From Allopseudospirillum japonicum (GTDB lineage Bacteria; Pseudomonadota; Gammaproteobacteria; Pseudomonadales; Halomonadaceae), in NCBI RefSeq assembly GCF_900108915.1, contig NZ_FNYH01000005.1, positions 112,688-176,687 on the forward strand: a stretch of DNA of 64,000 nucleotides, written 5' to 3'. The position numbers and the translations under genes were made by a program. Shown here piece after piece: positions 46,189 to 55,505 of this stretch (positions within the stretch are counted from its first letter, which is position 1; every line of letters starts with the position of its first letter). The notes under the pieces are model-generated. The model made no database searches, was not told the origin of the DNA, and worked only from the letters and a program-made list of their open reading frames with translations.

Positions 46189-47400
46189 ATGACTGATCAG
46201 GCCTTAATGCAAACCTATGCTCGCTTACCTGTGGCTTTTACTCACGGTGAGGGCGCTTGGCTGTATGCAGAAAACGGGCAGGCCTACCTAGATGCACTCA
46301 GTGGCATTGCGGTGTGTGGCCTTGGGCATGCGCATCCTGTAGTGAGTGAGGCTATCAGTCAGCAAGCGCGACGTTTGTTGCATACCTCTAACTTATATCA
46401 AATTCCGCAACAGGAAGCTTTAGCACGTAAGCTAACACAAATTACAGGGATGCAAAGTGCATTCTTCTGTAACTCAGGTACAGAAGCTAATGAAGCGGCG
46501 ATTAAATTGGCGCGTCTTTATGGACATCGCAAAGGGCATCAGGTGCCTCATATTATTGTGATGGAAAATGCTTTTCATGGGCGGACTCTGGCGTCATTAA
46601 GTGCGACTGGCAATCCAAAAGCCCAAGCTGGGTTTGAACCCTTAGTCGAAGGGTTTATTCGGGTTCCCTATGATAATTTGGCTGCGGTAAAGGCTGCCAT
46701 TCAAAATTGTGCACAAATCAGTGCCATTTTAGTTGAGCCAGTACAAGGTGAAGGTGGTGTACATATACCACGGCAAGAATATTTAGATGGCTTGCGTACA
46801 CTGTGTGATCAACATGATCTTTTGCTGATGTTAGATGAAGTGCAAACTGGTAACGGACGGACTGGGCGCATGTTTGCTTTTCAGCATCACACTTGGTTGC
46901 CAGACGTGCTGACGACCGCCAAGGGTCTAGGAAATGGCTTTCCTATTGGTGCTGTGATGGTGCAAGGTAAAGCGCAAGATTTATTTCAAGCAGGGAGTCA
47001 TGGCACCACCTTTGGTGGTAATCCTTTGGCTTCCGCAGTGGGTTTGGCGGTTTTAGACACTTTAGAGCGGGAAAACTTACCAGCGCGGGCGCAAGCACGG
47101 GGAGAGCTGATTCGTTCTCAACTTAGCCACTGGCTGGCAGATGTTGACGCAGTGCGCTCAATTCGTGGTTTAGGTTTGATGATCGGTGTAGAGCTGGATC
47201 GTCCTTGTACGGAGTTGGTGAAACAGGCTTTAGATGCAGGACTTTTAATTAATGTGACTGCAGGACAGGTGGTGCGTTTGTTGCCACCTTTGATAATTAA
47301 TGAAGCTGAAGCGATACAAATTAGCCAAAAAGTTGCCCTGTTAGTGCGGCGCTTTGTCGGTGCATCCGTACCTGTGGAGCTGGAAGCGCAAGGAGAATAA
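46189..47400 (+). CDS. argD: Acetylornithine/succinyldiaminopimelate aminotransferase
   Basis: 403-aa class III aminotransferase with pyridoxal-phosphate Lys in [15 protein letters not shown], the Asp of [13 protein letters not shown], and [17 protein letters not shown]. It makes N-acetylornithine in arginine synthesis and can serve in lysine synthesis. AAGGAGG is about 15 bases before the ATG, a long spacing; ATG 46207 is another possible start. argF follows after 5 bases, so the two form an arginine operon. Confidence 0.94.
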   Translation: MTDQALMQTYARLPVAFTHGEGAWLYAENGQAYLDALSGIAVCGLGHAHPVVSEAISQQARRLLHTSNLYQIPQQEALARKLTQITGMQSAFFCNSGTEANEAAIKLARLYGHRKGHQVPHIIVMENAFHGRTLASLSATGNPKAQAGFEPLVEGFIRVPYDNLAAVKAAIQNCAQISAILVEPVQGEGGVHIPRQEYLDGLRTLCDQHDLLLMLDEVQTGNGRTGRMFAFQHHTWLPDVLTTAKGLGNGFPIGAVMVQGKAQDLFQAGSHGTTFGGNPLASAVGLAVLDTLERENLPARAQARGELIRSQLSHWLADVDAVRSIRGLGLMIGVELDRPCTELVKQALDAGLLINVTAGQVVRLLPPLIINEAEAIQISQKVALLVRRFVGASVPVELEAQGE

Positions 47401-47405
47401 TAAGA

Positions 47406-48311
47406 ATGAGTGTACGCCATTTTTTAACCCTATTAGATTTGACTCCGCAGGAGCTCAATCAAGTGATCCAACGCGCGATTGCATTAAAAGCGCGTCATCA
47501 AAGTGGCCAGATTGATGAGCCGCTAAAAAATCGCGTATTAGCGATGATTTTTGAAAAATCATCAACGCGCACACGGGTATCTTTTGAAGCCGGCATGACG
47601 CAGTTAGGCGGATCGGCGATGTTTTTGTCATCGCGTGATACTCAACTAGGGCGTGGGGAACCTGTCGAAGATACTGCGCGTGTGTTGGCCGAAATGGTTG
47701 ATGGGGTCATGATTCGTACTTTTAGTCATGCAATGGTAGAAAAGTTTGCTGCTTATTCTTCCGTACCCGTGATTAATGCTTTGACTGATGATTTCCACCC
47801 CTGCCAATTACTTGCAGATGTGCAAACTTTCGTTGAGTGCCGTGGGAGTATCCAAGGTAAAAAAGTCGTCTGGATCGGTGATGGCAATAATATGTGTAAT
47901 TCTTACATTAATGCCGCACGCCAGTTTGATTTTGAGCTGTGTATTAGTACACCAGAAGGCTATGCACCACGACAAGATTTGCTCGATGCTAACGCTGACC
48001 GGGTGACTTTAGAAGCAGATCCACAAGCGGCAGTAGCTGGAGCACACCTAGTAGTGACGGATGTGTGGGCTTCTATGGGGCAGGAAGAAGAGCAAAAAAT
48101 ACGTGAACGTGATTTTGCAGCTTATCAGGTCTCCCCTGCCTTGATGGATTTGGCGGCTAAAGAGGCGCTGTTTATGCACTGTTTGCCTGCACATCGCGGT
48201 GAGGAAATCAGCCTAGATATGTTGGAAGATCCAAGATCTGTTGTCTGGCAAGAAGCGGGGAACCGCCTACATGCGCAAAAAGCTTTGCTAGAATTTTTGA
48301 TGATGTCTTAG
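47406..48311 (+). CDS. argF: Ornithine carbamoyltransferase
   Basis: Makes citrulline from ornithine and carbamoyl phosphate. 301 aa with [10 protein letters not shown] (carbamoyl-phosphate site), [11 protein letters not shown], and the ornithine-site blocks DVWASMGQE and [11 protein letters not shown]. All key residues are present. GGAG precedes the ATG. Ends in a clear terminator. Confidence 0.96.
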   Translation: MSVRHFLTLLDLTPQELNQVIQRAIALKARHQSGQIDEPLKNRVLAMIFEKSSTRTRVSFEAGMTQLGGSAMFLSSRDTQLGRGEPVEDTARVLAEMVDGVMIRTFSHAMVEKFAAYSSVPVINALTDDFHPCQLLADVQTFVECRGSIQGKKVVWIGDGNNMCNSYINAARQFDFELCISTPEGYAPRQDLLDANADRVTLEADPQAAVAGAHLVVTDVWASMGQEEEQKIRERDFAAYQVSPALMDLAAKEALFMHCLPAHRGEEISLDMLEDPRSVVWQEAGNRLHAQKALLEFLMMS

Positions 48312-48321
48312 CAAACTCAAG

Positions 48322-48352
48322 AAAAGGATGCCACTGAGTGCATCCTTTTTTT
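48322..48352 (+). terminator. Terminator after argF
   Basis: Stem AAAAGGATGC / GCATCCTTTT with an 8-base loop and a T run; it lies 11 bases after the argF stop. Confidence 0.88.
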
Positions 48353-48394
48353 ATCAGATGAGCCGAAACTCCCGTCTTTCAGGATGGAAAGCAG

Positions 48395-49267
48395 TCACTG
48401 ACGATGTGCGGCAATACAAGTAAGATAGTAGTCAATCAGTTGGCGTGAAATGGCAAATTGTGGCGGTAATAAAGGCAAATTATCTGCGCTAAACCAAGCG
48501 GCATCTGTGATTTCTTCTTCATCTAAGCGTATGTCGCCTGCTTGGTACTCGGCAAGGTAGCCTAGCATCAGTGAATGACTAAAAGGCCAAGATTGACTTC
48601 CCAAATAATGTAAGCGTCCCAAGTGTAAACCCACCTCCTCGTACACCTCTCTGCGTAAGGCCTGCTCTGCGGATTCCCCTGCCTCGATAAAACCGGCTAA
48701 AGTGCTATAAAATCCCGTCTTAAATCTTGGGCTGTGAGCTAATAAAAAGCGTTCGCCATCCACGACAAGCGTAATGATACAAGGAGAAATACGCGGATAG
48801 CTCGTGTGTGCACATGCAGGGCAGATGCGCGCAAATTCATGATCAGCAATCAAAGTTTGCTGCCCACAGCGTCCGCAAAAAATATGCTCATGCCACCAAT
48901 GCCATACTTGTGCACAAGTTGAATACAGCGCGAAATGTTGGCTATCTGTGTGTTGAAACCAAGTTCGCCAAGGGATAAGCTCTGCCGTTTCCATGACCTC
49001 AATAGGCTGCAAATAAACGGGCTTTTGCTGCCAATAGCCGATAAATAGACAGGATGTTGTAGGCGGCTCTAAGATAAGGTGTGGGGGAGCCTGTGATAAA
49101 GTGCCTAAAGCACCCTGGGCATTGGCTTGGATTAGCCAGTGCTCGGTGATAGGGTCTTTTGGCTTGGGTGCACGTTGAAAAGCATCTTGTGTCTGTGTTG
49201 CAGCAAGCATGCCTAAATCCGCAAAACAATTAGCTGCTGTAATAGGAATTAAGGGGACAATGGCCAT
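48395..49267 (-). CDS. nudC: NAD(H) pyrophosphatase / NAD-RNA decapping Nudix hydrolase
   Basis: 290 aa. A Zn ribbon (CGRCG and CPAC, residues about 125-145) precedes a Nudix domain with the box GFIEAGESAEQALRREVYEE. The NudC specificity block downstream is SQSWPFSHSLMLGY. NudC hydrolyses NADH and removes NAD caps from RNA. It is longer than the 257-aa E. coli enzyme in the N-terminal domain. No obvious ribosome site before the ATG at 49265-49267. Confidence 0.9.
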   Translation of the reverse strand: MAIVPLIPITAANCFADLGMLAATQTQDAFQRAPKPKDPITEHWLIQANAQGALGTLSQAPPHLILEPPTTSCLFIGYWQQKPVYLQPIEVMETAELIPWRTWFQHTDSQHFALYSTCAQVWHWWHEHIFCGRCGQQTLIADHEFARICPACAHTSYPRISPCIITLVVDGERFLLAHSPRFKTGFYSTLAGFIEAGESAEQALRREVYEEVGLHLGRLHYLGSQSWPFSHSLMLGYLAEYQAGDIRLDEEEITDAAWFSADNLPLLPPQFAISRQLIDYYLTCIAAHRQ

Positions 49268-49332
49268 GGAGGTATCTTTTTAATAAGGTGTTGGAAAATC
49301 CCCGCTTCGCACAAAACGGGGATGCGAGCAAA

Positions 49333-50397
49333 TTAAAGCTTATCCCTATGCAGCAAAGCAAAACCTTGACGATAACCTAAGCCACCATTGGCATGAATAC
49401 CAGCCCAAGGGCGTGCATTTTCGTCTTGTAACTTTTGATAAGCGGCAATTAAGGCACTAAATGCAGGGTTGTTCCAGGGGGCGCGCGCTAAGTTCATACC
49501 TCCTGTGATGGTAATCGCCTGATTTTGCAAGATATCTGCTAGTGCATGCACAGAGTCTGCTAGTCCTGCATGCATCAAAAAAGCTAAAGGGACAACTGGA
49601 TAACAGGTATAGGCTTCGAGGTAAGCCTGTCCTTGTTGAAAAAGTTCACAAAAATCCACTTCTGCCTGTAAATTGGCATAATGCACTGCTTTTTGTAGAT
49701 GCCAGTATTCTGCTAACTCTGCCACATGATCAGGACCATCATCAGGTGCTAAACCAATACCTATCCCTGCCAAGCGAATAGGACGTTGAGATAAGGGGGT
49801 CAAAGCGCCTAACCAGTCCGCACGGGTTAATAGCAATTGGCCGCTAAAATCGATACTGGGATTTGCACAATCGACACCACGAAACCATTCGGTAACTGGC
49901 TTTAGCCAAGCGGCTTGTGTGTTTGGATCAAAATCAGGATGTAGGGCTTGATAGGTGCGTCGGTAATTCTCCAGCAGCAAATTACGTAAGGCAAAAAACT
50001 CACACTGAGCAAGATCATGCAAGCGGCAAAAGTGTTTGGCCAGTAAAGTATAAGCCTCCGGAATACTGACATCGCCATAAATTGCCATCAATTGATGACG
50101 TTGTGCGCGTGTATAGCCAGTGCGTAAAAGATCTTCTCCTTGAATCAGGACTGCATCGGCTAAGTCAGCTTGTAAACGGCGTTGGGCTTTTGCTAAGGCA
50201 TCTAAGGGTGCGCATCCAGAACGAAAATGTCCAGGGCGTATTTGTGTTTGCCAACCTGCTTTTAAAGGGTCGATAACGAGGGTTTCAATCCGTGCACCAG
50301 CTTCCTGCAATGCTTGCTGGGTTTGTTGGACGCTATCTAAATGACCTTCTTGGTCTATTTTGCGTGCTGCAGCAACAATATAAAGTGGTGTACTCAT
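49333..50397 (-). CDS. Thiolase-superfamily-like protein, substrate unknown
   Basis: 354 aa. The order of segments recalls thiolases: DAVLIQGEDLL, SIPEAYTLLAKHFCRLH, LEAYTCYPVVPLAF, and ITGGMNLARAPWNNPAFSAL, the last equivalent to the TGGLPYAGGPGNN block of SCP-2-type thiolases. A clear active-site Cys motif in the first half is not visible, so catalysis by the usual mechanism is doubtful. AAGGATCG precedes the start. It lies between nudC and the rhodanese gene; no fatty-acid genes are nearby. Confidence 0.55.
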   Translation of the reverse strand: MSTPLYIVAAARKIDQEGHLDSVQQTQQALQEAGARIETLVIDPLKAGWQTQIRPGHFRSGCAPLDALAKAQRRLQADLADAVLIQGEDLLRTGYTRAQRHQLMAIYGDVSIPEAYTLLAKHFCRLHDLAQCEFFALRNLLLENYRRTYQALHPDFDPNTQAAWLKPVTEWFRGVDCANPSIDFSGQLLLTRADWLGALTPLSQRPIRLAGIGIGLAPDDGPDHVAELAEYWHLQKAVHYANLQAEVDFCELFQQGQAYLEAYTCYPVVPLAFLMHAGLADSVHALADILQNQAITITGGMNLARAPWNNPAFSALIAAYQKLQDENARPWAGIHANGGLGYRQGFALLHRDKL

Positions 50398-50518
50398 CAG
50401 GCGATCCTTATCGTTATTTTCAATACTTGCGCAGACATCTTAAGTATTTTTCGCTAGCGCTGCATCCTGAGATCTTTTATATTCGTTGTTTCTAACAAAA
50501 TGTCAGTAGGAGTTGATC

Positions 50519-50845
50519 ATGGCCGGTTTTAAGCATATTCAAGCAGCTGATGCCGCTAAAATGATGCAAAAAATGCATGTCACTTGGGTGGATATTCGTG
50601 ATGCTAACAGCTTTCAGCAAGGCCATATTCTAGGTGCGCAGCGTTTAGATAATACCAATGTCAATGCATTTTTAGCGCAAGTTGACTATCAAAACCCCGT
50701 CATTGTGTGCTGTTATCATGGCCATAGTAGTCAGGGTGCAGCGGCATTTTTAGCAGAGCAAGGCTTTGACACCGTCTATAGCTTAGACGGAGGCTATGAA
50801 GTCTGGAAATTAGCTTGCCCACATTTATGCGAGTCTGGATTGTAA
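50519..50845 (+). CDS. glpE: Rhodanese (thiosulfate sulfurtransferase GlpE)
   Basis: 108-aa single-domain rhodanese with the active-site Cys in VCCYHGHSSQG and the entry motif VDIRDANSFQQGHI. GlpE moves sulfur from thiosulfate to thiol acceptors. AGGAG lies 6 bases before the ATG at 50519. Divergent from the thiolase-like gene. Confidence 0.9.
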   Translation: MAGFKHIQAADAAKMMQKMHVTWVDIRDANSFQQGHILGAQRLDNTNVNAFLAQVDYQNPVIVCCYHGHSSQGAAAFLAEQGFDTVYSLDGGYEVWKLACPHLCESGL

Positions 50846-50941
50846 ATACCATTCGAAGATCAAAATCTTCTTATTCGTACTCGATAGAATGGCTCATGCA
50901 AGGCGGGTCATGTCAAAGGGGCAGTCACTGAGTTAGGATAA

Positions 50942-50983
50942 GGCAGACGAAGGTTCTAAAACCACCGAGTCTTTATGTCTGCC
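50942..50983. repeat. Inverted repeat in the glpE-DUF4214 gap
   Basis: GGCAGAC (50942-50948) and GTCTGCC (50977-50983) flank 28 bases. A smaller GAAGAT / ATCTTC stem lies upstream at 50854-50869, possibly the glpE terminator without a long T run. The whole gap (50846-51087) has no gene. Confidence 0.35.
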
Positions 50984-51087
50984 CCCCAAAATCTATCTAA
51001 AAGAGATTGATATTCTTCAATACATAAAATGATGGATGATTGCGCAGGATGCTGAACATAAAGAGGCTCCCAAATGCGCGCCGACCC

Positions 51088-52161
51088 TTAAGCAATCACC
51101 CAATAATCGGTTTCTGTATAAGTGTAAGTTTGCAGTTGGGTGACAAGCTCAGGTGGATTAAATTCGATTTCTAGGTGATATTCTCGGTTTTGTACATGAT
51201 CTTGTACGTATAGACGCTCAGCATCTACTTCCAAAATATGCCCATTGGCATACAGATGTTCACCCAAATAATTCAGATACTGGGTGATAGAACCATCAAT
51301 CTCTATATGCATAAAAGAGCCTTGTGCTTCATATGGGGTAATATTTTCAATATGCCCAGTATCAAACTCAACTAAGGCGCCTTCCAGTTTGTAGTAACCT
51401 ACCAAGTCTTCCAGGCTAAGGTCTGTATCTGGATCGGCAACTGGATCTAAAGGGCGTGCTTGCACCTGATAGCGCGCGCTAAACTCGGCAAATTCCTTGC
51501 TTGCAATCAGTTGGTCAAGCATTTGCGAACGACTACCATCTGTAGCGAGCTGGCTGCTCCAATAAGCTTGGCTCGTGTCGTCGGGTGTTTGCTTCAGCAA
51601 GGCTTGATACAAGGTATCAATAAATTCATTCTGGCTTAAATCTCTTTGGGTAAACTCTTCAGAAAACACCAAGGAGTAGACCAAATCAGCAGCAGTTTTT
51701 TCTTCAGCTTGTAAATCTTGCACCCAAAGATTTAAACCATAAGGCTCAGGCGGACGATCAAGTAATCCTTTGTACAGATGGGTGATAAAAGAGGCGGTAC
51801 TAAAATCTTCATAAGCAACGACGTCATAAGTTTGTGCAAGCACAGAAAACTCATAAGAGCGTGCAAAGGCATCAATCAAGTCGTTGCGTGTCTTGCCAGC
51901 ATCTAGCTCGCTTAACCAATAGCTAAGACCACCTGTGTCTGCACTACGATCTAAATAAGTCAGATATAAGGTGCTGACAAACGCATCATCGCTCGCGTTT
52001 GTCAGTAAGTATTCGGGACTATTAAAAAAAGTATAAGCAACCTCGGCAGCAGTGGAATTTTGTAAGACTTGCACCCAATAATCTGCGCCTGCAGTGTCAC
52101 TGGTGCGCCCGAGAACTTGGCTATAAAGACGCTCGATAAAGGCATAAGCGGAAGTTGTCAT
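51088..52161 (-). CDS. Protein with four DUF4214 repeats
   Basis: 357 aa. Four repeats of about 55 residues fill the first 230 positions; each has the pattern (F/V)xxLYxxxLxRxxDxxGxxYW followed by a helix ending in S.EF (for example LYSQVLGRTSDTAGADYW and LYLTYLDRSADTGGLSYW). The last 120 residues are an acidic beta-rich domain (VGYYKLEGALVEFDTG) that I do not recognise. DUF4214 occurs in secreted RTX-type proteins. No signal peptide is seen. Repeats resemble those at the end of the metalloprotease at 20049-21776, so both may belong to one secretion or surface system. Confidence 0.8.
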   Translation of the reverse strand: MTTSAYAFIERLYSQVLGRTSDTAGADYWVQVLQNSTAAEVAYTFFNSPEYLLTNASDDAFVSTLYLTYLDRSADTGGLSYWLSELDAGKTRNDLIDAFARSYEFSVLAQTYDVVAYEDFSTASFITHLYKGLLDRPPEPYGLNLWVQDLQAEEKTAADLVYSLVFSEEFTQRDLSQNEFIDTLYQALLKQTPDDTSQAYWSSQLATDGSRSQMLDQLIASKEFAEFSARYQVQARPLDPVADPDTDLSLEDLVGYYKLEGALVEFDTGHIENITPYEAQGSFMHIEIDGSITQYLNYLGEHLYANGHILEVDAERLYVQDHVQNREYHLEIEFNPPELVTQLQTYTYTETDYWVIA

Positions 52162-52470
52162 CTAGAAAACCCTAAAAAATCCTGCGGCATATTAAGCTAA
52201 AGTTTAGAGGTTTTAGAAGACACTGATAAGCCTAAAGTGGCATTCAGAATGTTGGAAAGTGTTTCGGCATGTAGCTAAGAAGCTGGTTTGTGGGTGTGAA
52301 AGTAGAAAGCATTTCTGGAAAAAATCATTAACTTATTGATTAAAAATAAGAAAAAATATTTTTCTTATGTAAATTAGCTGGTTTTAATTTATTGACTTTC
52401 TGCTATTAGAAAAGGGTTTGCTAAAGGTACCTTGCGTCTTAATAAGATAAAATCAGCTAAGGCAGAAAGC
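52162..52470. other. AT-rich region upstream of the DUF4214 gene
   Basis: Strongly AT-rich, with a near-perfect inverted repeat ATAAGAAAAA / TTTTTCTTAT (52346-52368). It should contain the promoter of the DUF4214 gene. No gene seen. Confidence 0.4.
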
Positions 52471-52504
52471 AAAAAAAAGCCATCTCATAAAAGATGGCTT
52501 TTTC
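52471..52504 (-). terminator. Terminator of tRNA-Val
   Basis: Stem AAAAAAGCCATCT / AGATGGCTTTTT with a 6-base loop and a T run on the minus strand, directly after the tRNA 3' end. Confidence 0.85.
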
Positions 52505-52512
52505 TTAAAATT

Positions 52513-52589
52513 TGGTAGGACTAAGCGGACTCGAACCGCTGACCCCCACCATGTCAAGGTGGTGCTCTAACCAACTGAGCTATAGTCCT
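52513..52589 (-). tRNA. tRNA-Val (anticodon GAC)
   Basis: 77 bases. Acceptor AGGACTA pairs with TAGTCCT, the D arm has GCTCAGTTGGTTAGAGC, the anticodon stem CCACC/GGTGG encloses loop TTGACAT (GAC), the T arm has GGTTCGAGTCC, and 3' ACCA is encoded. Confidence 0.95.
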
Positions 52590-52607
52590 TCTGGGTTATG
52601 GGCGTGC

Positions 52608-52635
52608 ATTATAAGGGAATTTTTTTTTAAAGCAA
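52608..52635 (-). promoter_or_regulatory. tRNA-Val promoter
   Basis: On the minus strand, TTGCTT (52635-52630), 16 bases, then TATAAT (52613-52608), with a GC-rich discriminator before the tRNA as is usual for stable RNA genes. Confidence 0.7.
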
Positions 52636-52761
52636 GTCTTTTTTTTCTAGAAATTCTCTTGGTGTTCTTCGGGGAAAAATTCAGCTATTGGAACGCATTA
52701 GGTATAAAAAATGCTAAACTCTGCGCCTAATGACAAGAATGACAGGATGAGCTTGGACTGC

Positions 52762-53331
52762 ATGAGCATAAATGTTCCCACCTTATTGACTTTGCTGCGT
52801 ATTTTATTAATCCCGCTTTTGGTGGTGGTTTATTATTTGCCAATAGCTTGGGCTGCACTTTTTGCTTCGGCAATCTTCATTTTGGCAGCGATTACAGATT
52901 GGTTAGACGGTTACCTGGCGCGGCGTTGGAATCAGACAACACCTTTTGGTGCCTTTCTTGATCCGGTAGCCGATAAACTAATTGTCGCAGTCGCTTTGGG
53001 TGTTTTGATTGAAACCCATGCCAGCTTATGGATGACAGCACCTGCTTTGATCATCATTGGGCGTGAGATTGTAATTTCTGCCTTGCGTGAGTGGATGGCA
53101 GAACTTGGACAAAGGGCACAGGTGGCTGTTTCATCTTTAGGGAAATGGAAAACCAGCTTGCAAATGATAGCCATAGGCATGCTATTAGCTTTTGAACCAG
53201 GCCATGTTTGGGCTTGTTTGGGCCTGCTATTGCTTTATATAGCAGCAGTATTGACCTTATGGTCGATGTTTATTTACTTGAAAGTGGCTTGGCCTATGAT
53301 GCGTCCTAGCTTAGCAATGGAAAAAAACTAA
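52762..53331 (+). CDS. pgsA: Phosphatidylglycerophosphate synthase
   Basis: Joins CDP-diacylglycerol and glycerol-3-phosphate in the inner membrane. 189 aa with four membrane segments and the CDP-alcohol transferase motif DWLDGYLARRWNQTTPFGAF, continued by LDPVAD (all Asp residues present). The ATG at 52762 gives MSINVPTLLTLLR, aligned with the E. coli N-terminus; ATG 52747 is possible. In many relatives uvrC precedes this gene; here a tRNA does. tRNA genes follow. Confidence 0.94.
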   Translation: MSINVPTLLTLLRILLIPLLVVVYYLPIAWAALFASAIFILAAITDWLDGYLARRWNQTTPFGAFLDPVADKLIVAVALGVLIETHASLWMTAPALIIIGREIVISALREWMAELGQRAQVAVSSLGKWKTSLQMIAIGMLLAFEPGHVWACLGLLLLYIAAVLTLWSMFIYLKVAWPMMRPSLAMEKN

Positions 53332-53350
53332 ATTTTTTTTAGAAAAGGTG

Positions 53351-53378
53351 TTGACACCCACGCGGAATTCTCTATAAT
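53351..53378 (+). promoter_or_regulatory. Promoter of the tRNA Gly-Cys-Leu cluster
   Basis: TTGACA at 53351-53356, 16 bases, TATAAT at 53373-53378, then a GC-rich GCCGCCC discriminator typical of stringently controlled stable RNA genes. Confidence 0.88.
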
Positions 53379-53393
53379 GCCGCCCTGTGTTCA

Positions 53394-53469
<76 letters not shown>

Positions 53470-53489
53470 AAGAACACATCCTCACTAGA

Positions 53490-53563
53490 GGCTGGATGGC
53501 AGAGTGGTTATGCAGCGGACTGCAACTCCGTGTACGCCGGTTCGATTCCGACTCCAGCCTCCA
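53490..53563 (+). tRNA. tRNA-Cys (anticodon GCA)
   Basis: 74 bases. Acceptor GGCTGGA/TCCAGCC, anticodon loop CTGCAAC, T arm GGTTCGATTCC, encoded TCCA end. Confidence 0.96.
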
Positions 53564-53583
53564 AGCCACACAAGTGGACACCT

Positions 53584-53670
53584 GCCCAGGTGGTGAAATA
53601 GGTAGACACAGGAGACTTAAAATCTCCCGGCCGCAAGGCTGTGCCGGTTCGAGTCCGGCCCTGGGCACCA
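53584..53670 (+). tRNA. tRNA-Leu (anticodon TAA)
   Basis: 87 bases with the long variable arm of Leu tRNAs. Acceptor GCCCAGG/CCTGGGC, anticodon stem GGAGA/TCTCC with loop CTTAAAA, T arm GGTTCGAGTCC, encoded ACCA end. Last tRNA before the integrase remnant, hence a likely attachment site. Confidence 0.95.
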
Positions 53671-53780
53671 TTCAAAAAAACCCGCAATATCAAAAGCTTA
53701 TAAAAAGCTTAATCCAAGCAAGAAACTCCTAAAACTACCTGAAAAAAATTAAGCAGTGTCAACCAAGTGTCAACGGCGGT

Positions 53781-54187
53781 TTAAATCGCTAAATCCAAGT
53801 CGAGATATTTTGCCTTAGACAAAGGTAATTTGCTTAAAGCATCAAGCAAATGGTCAGGGGCAAGGTGCGCATAACGCATAGTCATAGCCAAGGTCGAATG
53901 ACCTAAAATTTTTTGCAATACCAAAATACTCCCACCATTCGCCATAAAATGGCTAGCAAAGGTATGCCTTAATACATGAGTTAATTGACCTGCGGGTAAT
54001 TGAATGCCCGTCGCGTAAATAGCATCTCTAAAAGTAGAACTATGATCTACATTCCTAAAAAGCTTGTTGCCACGCCTAGCAAGGCGCTGGATTAAGCCAA
54101 CTTGTACAGGCACAGCACGAATACAACCGTTTTTAGTGCCAGAAAAAACAATCTTGTTTGTCGCTAAATCTAAGTCACTGAAGGTAT
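53781..54187 (-). pseudogene. Tyrosine recombinase (integrase), C-terminal stump
   Basis: The last 135 or so codons of a phage-type integrase, pointing toward the tRNA cluster. Catalytic residues visible are the HxxR pair in HVLRHTFASHF, the His in LGHSTLAMTMRYAHL and its nucleophilic Tyr. The first catalytic Arg and the whole N-terminal domain are missing because the IS element begins at 54188. The missing part is not found on the other side of the IS. The integrase beside the tRNA-Leu 3' end is the usual arrangement for an integrated island or prophage. Confidence 0.85.
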
Positions 54188-54253
54188 GTACTGGTCTAAT
54201 GAAGTTGGACACCGAATTGAGAGACAATACTTGTCAGAACAATGAGGTGAAAC

Positions 54254-54544
54254 ATGACTGAGAAAAGAGCTTACAAACGCTACCCCAAGGAATTTAAAGA
54301 AGAAGCAGTCGCATTAGTACGAGAGCAAGGTTATAGCATAGCTCAGGCAGCAGAAGCTGTTGGTGTTACAACTACGGTTCTCTACAAGTGGAAGGAAAAG
54401 TTAGAAGCCCAACTAGAAGGCACTGAACTATCCGATGACGAACGTGACGAGCTCAAACGACTTCGTAAAGAAGTCAAAGAGTTACGTATGGAGAAGGAGA
54501 TTCTAAAAAAGGCTTCAGCCTTCTTCGCGAAAGAAATGAAGTAA
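54254..54544 (+). CDS. IS3-family OrfA (transposase DNA-binding subunit)
   Basis: 96 aa with a helix-turn-helix (KEFKEEAVALVREQGYSIAQ, AVGVTTTVLYKWK) and a C-terminal Leu-zipper-like helix rich in Lys and Glu. The codons A-AAA-AAG at 54505-54511 near its end form a -1 slippery site that leads into orfB. Confidence 0.93.
   Translation: MTEKRAYKRYPKEFKEEAVALVREQGYSIAQAAEAVGVTTTVLYKWKEKLEAQLEGTELSDDERDELKRLRKEVKELRMEKEILKKASAFFAKEMK
54505..54511 (+). promoter_or_regulatory. Programmed -1 frameshift site of the IS3 element
   Basis: A_AAA_AAG in the orfA frame; a one-base slip enters the open orfB frame exactly. Standard for IS3-family elements. Confidence 0.85.
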
Positions 54545-55413
54545 GGTTTAACTTCATTAAAACTGAGTCAACCCGATACCCAGTAACCCATCTATGTCAG
54601 ACGATGAGAGTAAGCCGCTCAGGTTATTACGACTGGCTAAAACGGCCAGCAAAAGTGGTCACTGCTGAAACGCTGAACCTGTATCGCCGGGTGAAGTGGC
54701 TATTTAAACAAAGCCGACAGAGTCTTGGTAATCGGGAAATGACAAAGAAGCTGCGTGAAGAAGGCTTTAGCGTTGGTCGGTACAAGGTTCGCACTGTGAT
54801 GAATAGGCTTAGCCTAAAAGTGACTCAGCGAGTAGCTTACAAAGTCACGACGAAGCGCAAACACAGTGATGCAGTAGCTGATAACTTGTTAAATCAGAAC
54901 TTTAATCCAGTTACTCCTGATCAGGTTTGGGCGGGTGATGTGACTTATCTGAAAACAGGTGAAGGCTGGATGTATTTAGCTATCGTCATGGATTTGTACT
55001 CGCGACGAGTTGTTGGCTGGCATATTGATAAGAGAATGACAACCGACTTGGTTAGCAAGGCATTGGTAAAGGCATATAACCTGAGGCAACCAGGAAAGGG
55101 GCTTGTGTTCTACAGCGACAGAGGCTCCCAGTATACGAGCAGACAATATCGCAAACAGCTATGGGGTTATGGCATGCGTGCGAGCATGGGAGATGTAGGA
55201 GCTTGCTGGGATAATGCCGTGGTCGAGCGGTTCTTCGGAAGCTTAAAGCACGACTGGTTATTTAAAGTACATCAGCCAACCAGAGAGTATATGAAGGAAG
55301 ATGTCGCAGCCTACATGAGGTATTACAACCTCGAAAGGTTGCATTCGGCGAACAATGATATGTCGCCGGTTAATTATGAAAAGTCTCTACAAAAAGTGTC
55401 CGGTTGGAGTTGA
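54511..55413 (+). CDS. IS3-family OrfB transposase (made as OrfAB by -1 frameshift)
   Basis: The orfB frame is open from the slippery site: GFSLLRERNEVRFNFI follows, then MRVSRSGYYDWLKR. An internal ATG at 54604 would give only 269 aa. The DDE integrase core shows WAGDVTYLKTG (first Asp), YSDRGSQYTS (second Asp) and DNAVVERFFGSLKHDW (Glu). It should be translated as a fusion with OrfA of about 380 aa. All catalytic residues are intact. Confidence 0.92.
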   Translation, partial: GFSLLRERNEVRFNFIKTESTRYPVTHLCQTMRVSRSGYYDWLKRPAKVVTAETLNLYRRVKWLFKQSRQSLGNREMTKKLREEGFSVGRYKVRTVMNRLSLKVTQRVAYKVTTKRKHSDAVADNLLNQNFNPVTPDQVWAGDVTYLKTGEGWMYLAIVMDLYSRRVVGWHIDKRMTTDLVSKALVKAYNLRQPGKGLVFYSDRGSQYTSRQYRKQLWGYGMRASMGDVGACWDNAVVERFFGSLKHDWLFKVHQPTREYMKEDVAAYMRYYNLERLHSANNDMSPVNYEKSLQKVSGWS

Positions 55414-55463
55414 CCAGAACAAATAGAATAAAAAATGACAATTCCGTCATTTATTTATAAAAC

Positions 55464-55505
55464 AACCACCAAGATGCTCGTTGATGTCACCTTGGTGGTT
55501 TTTTG
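55464..55505 (+). terminator. Orphan terminator right of the IS element
   Basis: Stem AACCACCAAG (55464-55473) with CTTGGTGGTT (55491-55500), followed by a T run, so oriented for transcription from the left. No host gene ends here, suggesting it belonged to a gene of the deleted island, or now ends the IS transcript. Confidence 0.75.

Larger units (their letters stand above)
54188..55421 (+). mobile_element. IS3-family insertion sequence
   Basis: 1234 bases bounded by imperfect inverted repeats: left TGTACTGGTCTAATG..., right end reversed TGTTCTGGTCAACTC..., both reaching GGACAC. It contains orfA and orfB in IS3 arrangement with a frameshift site. I see no target duplication: the left flank is GGTA and the right flank AATA. 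Both reading frames are intact, so the element may be active. Confidence 0.9.
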
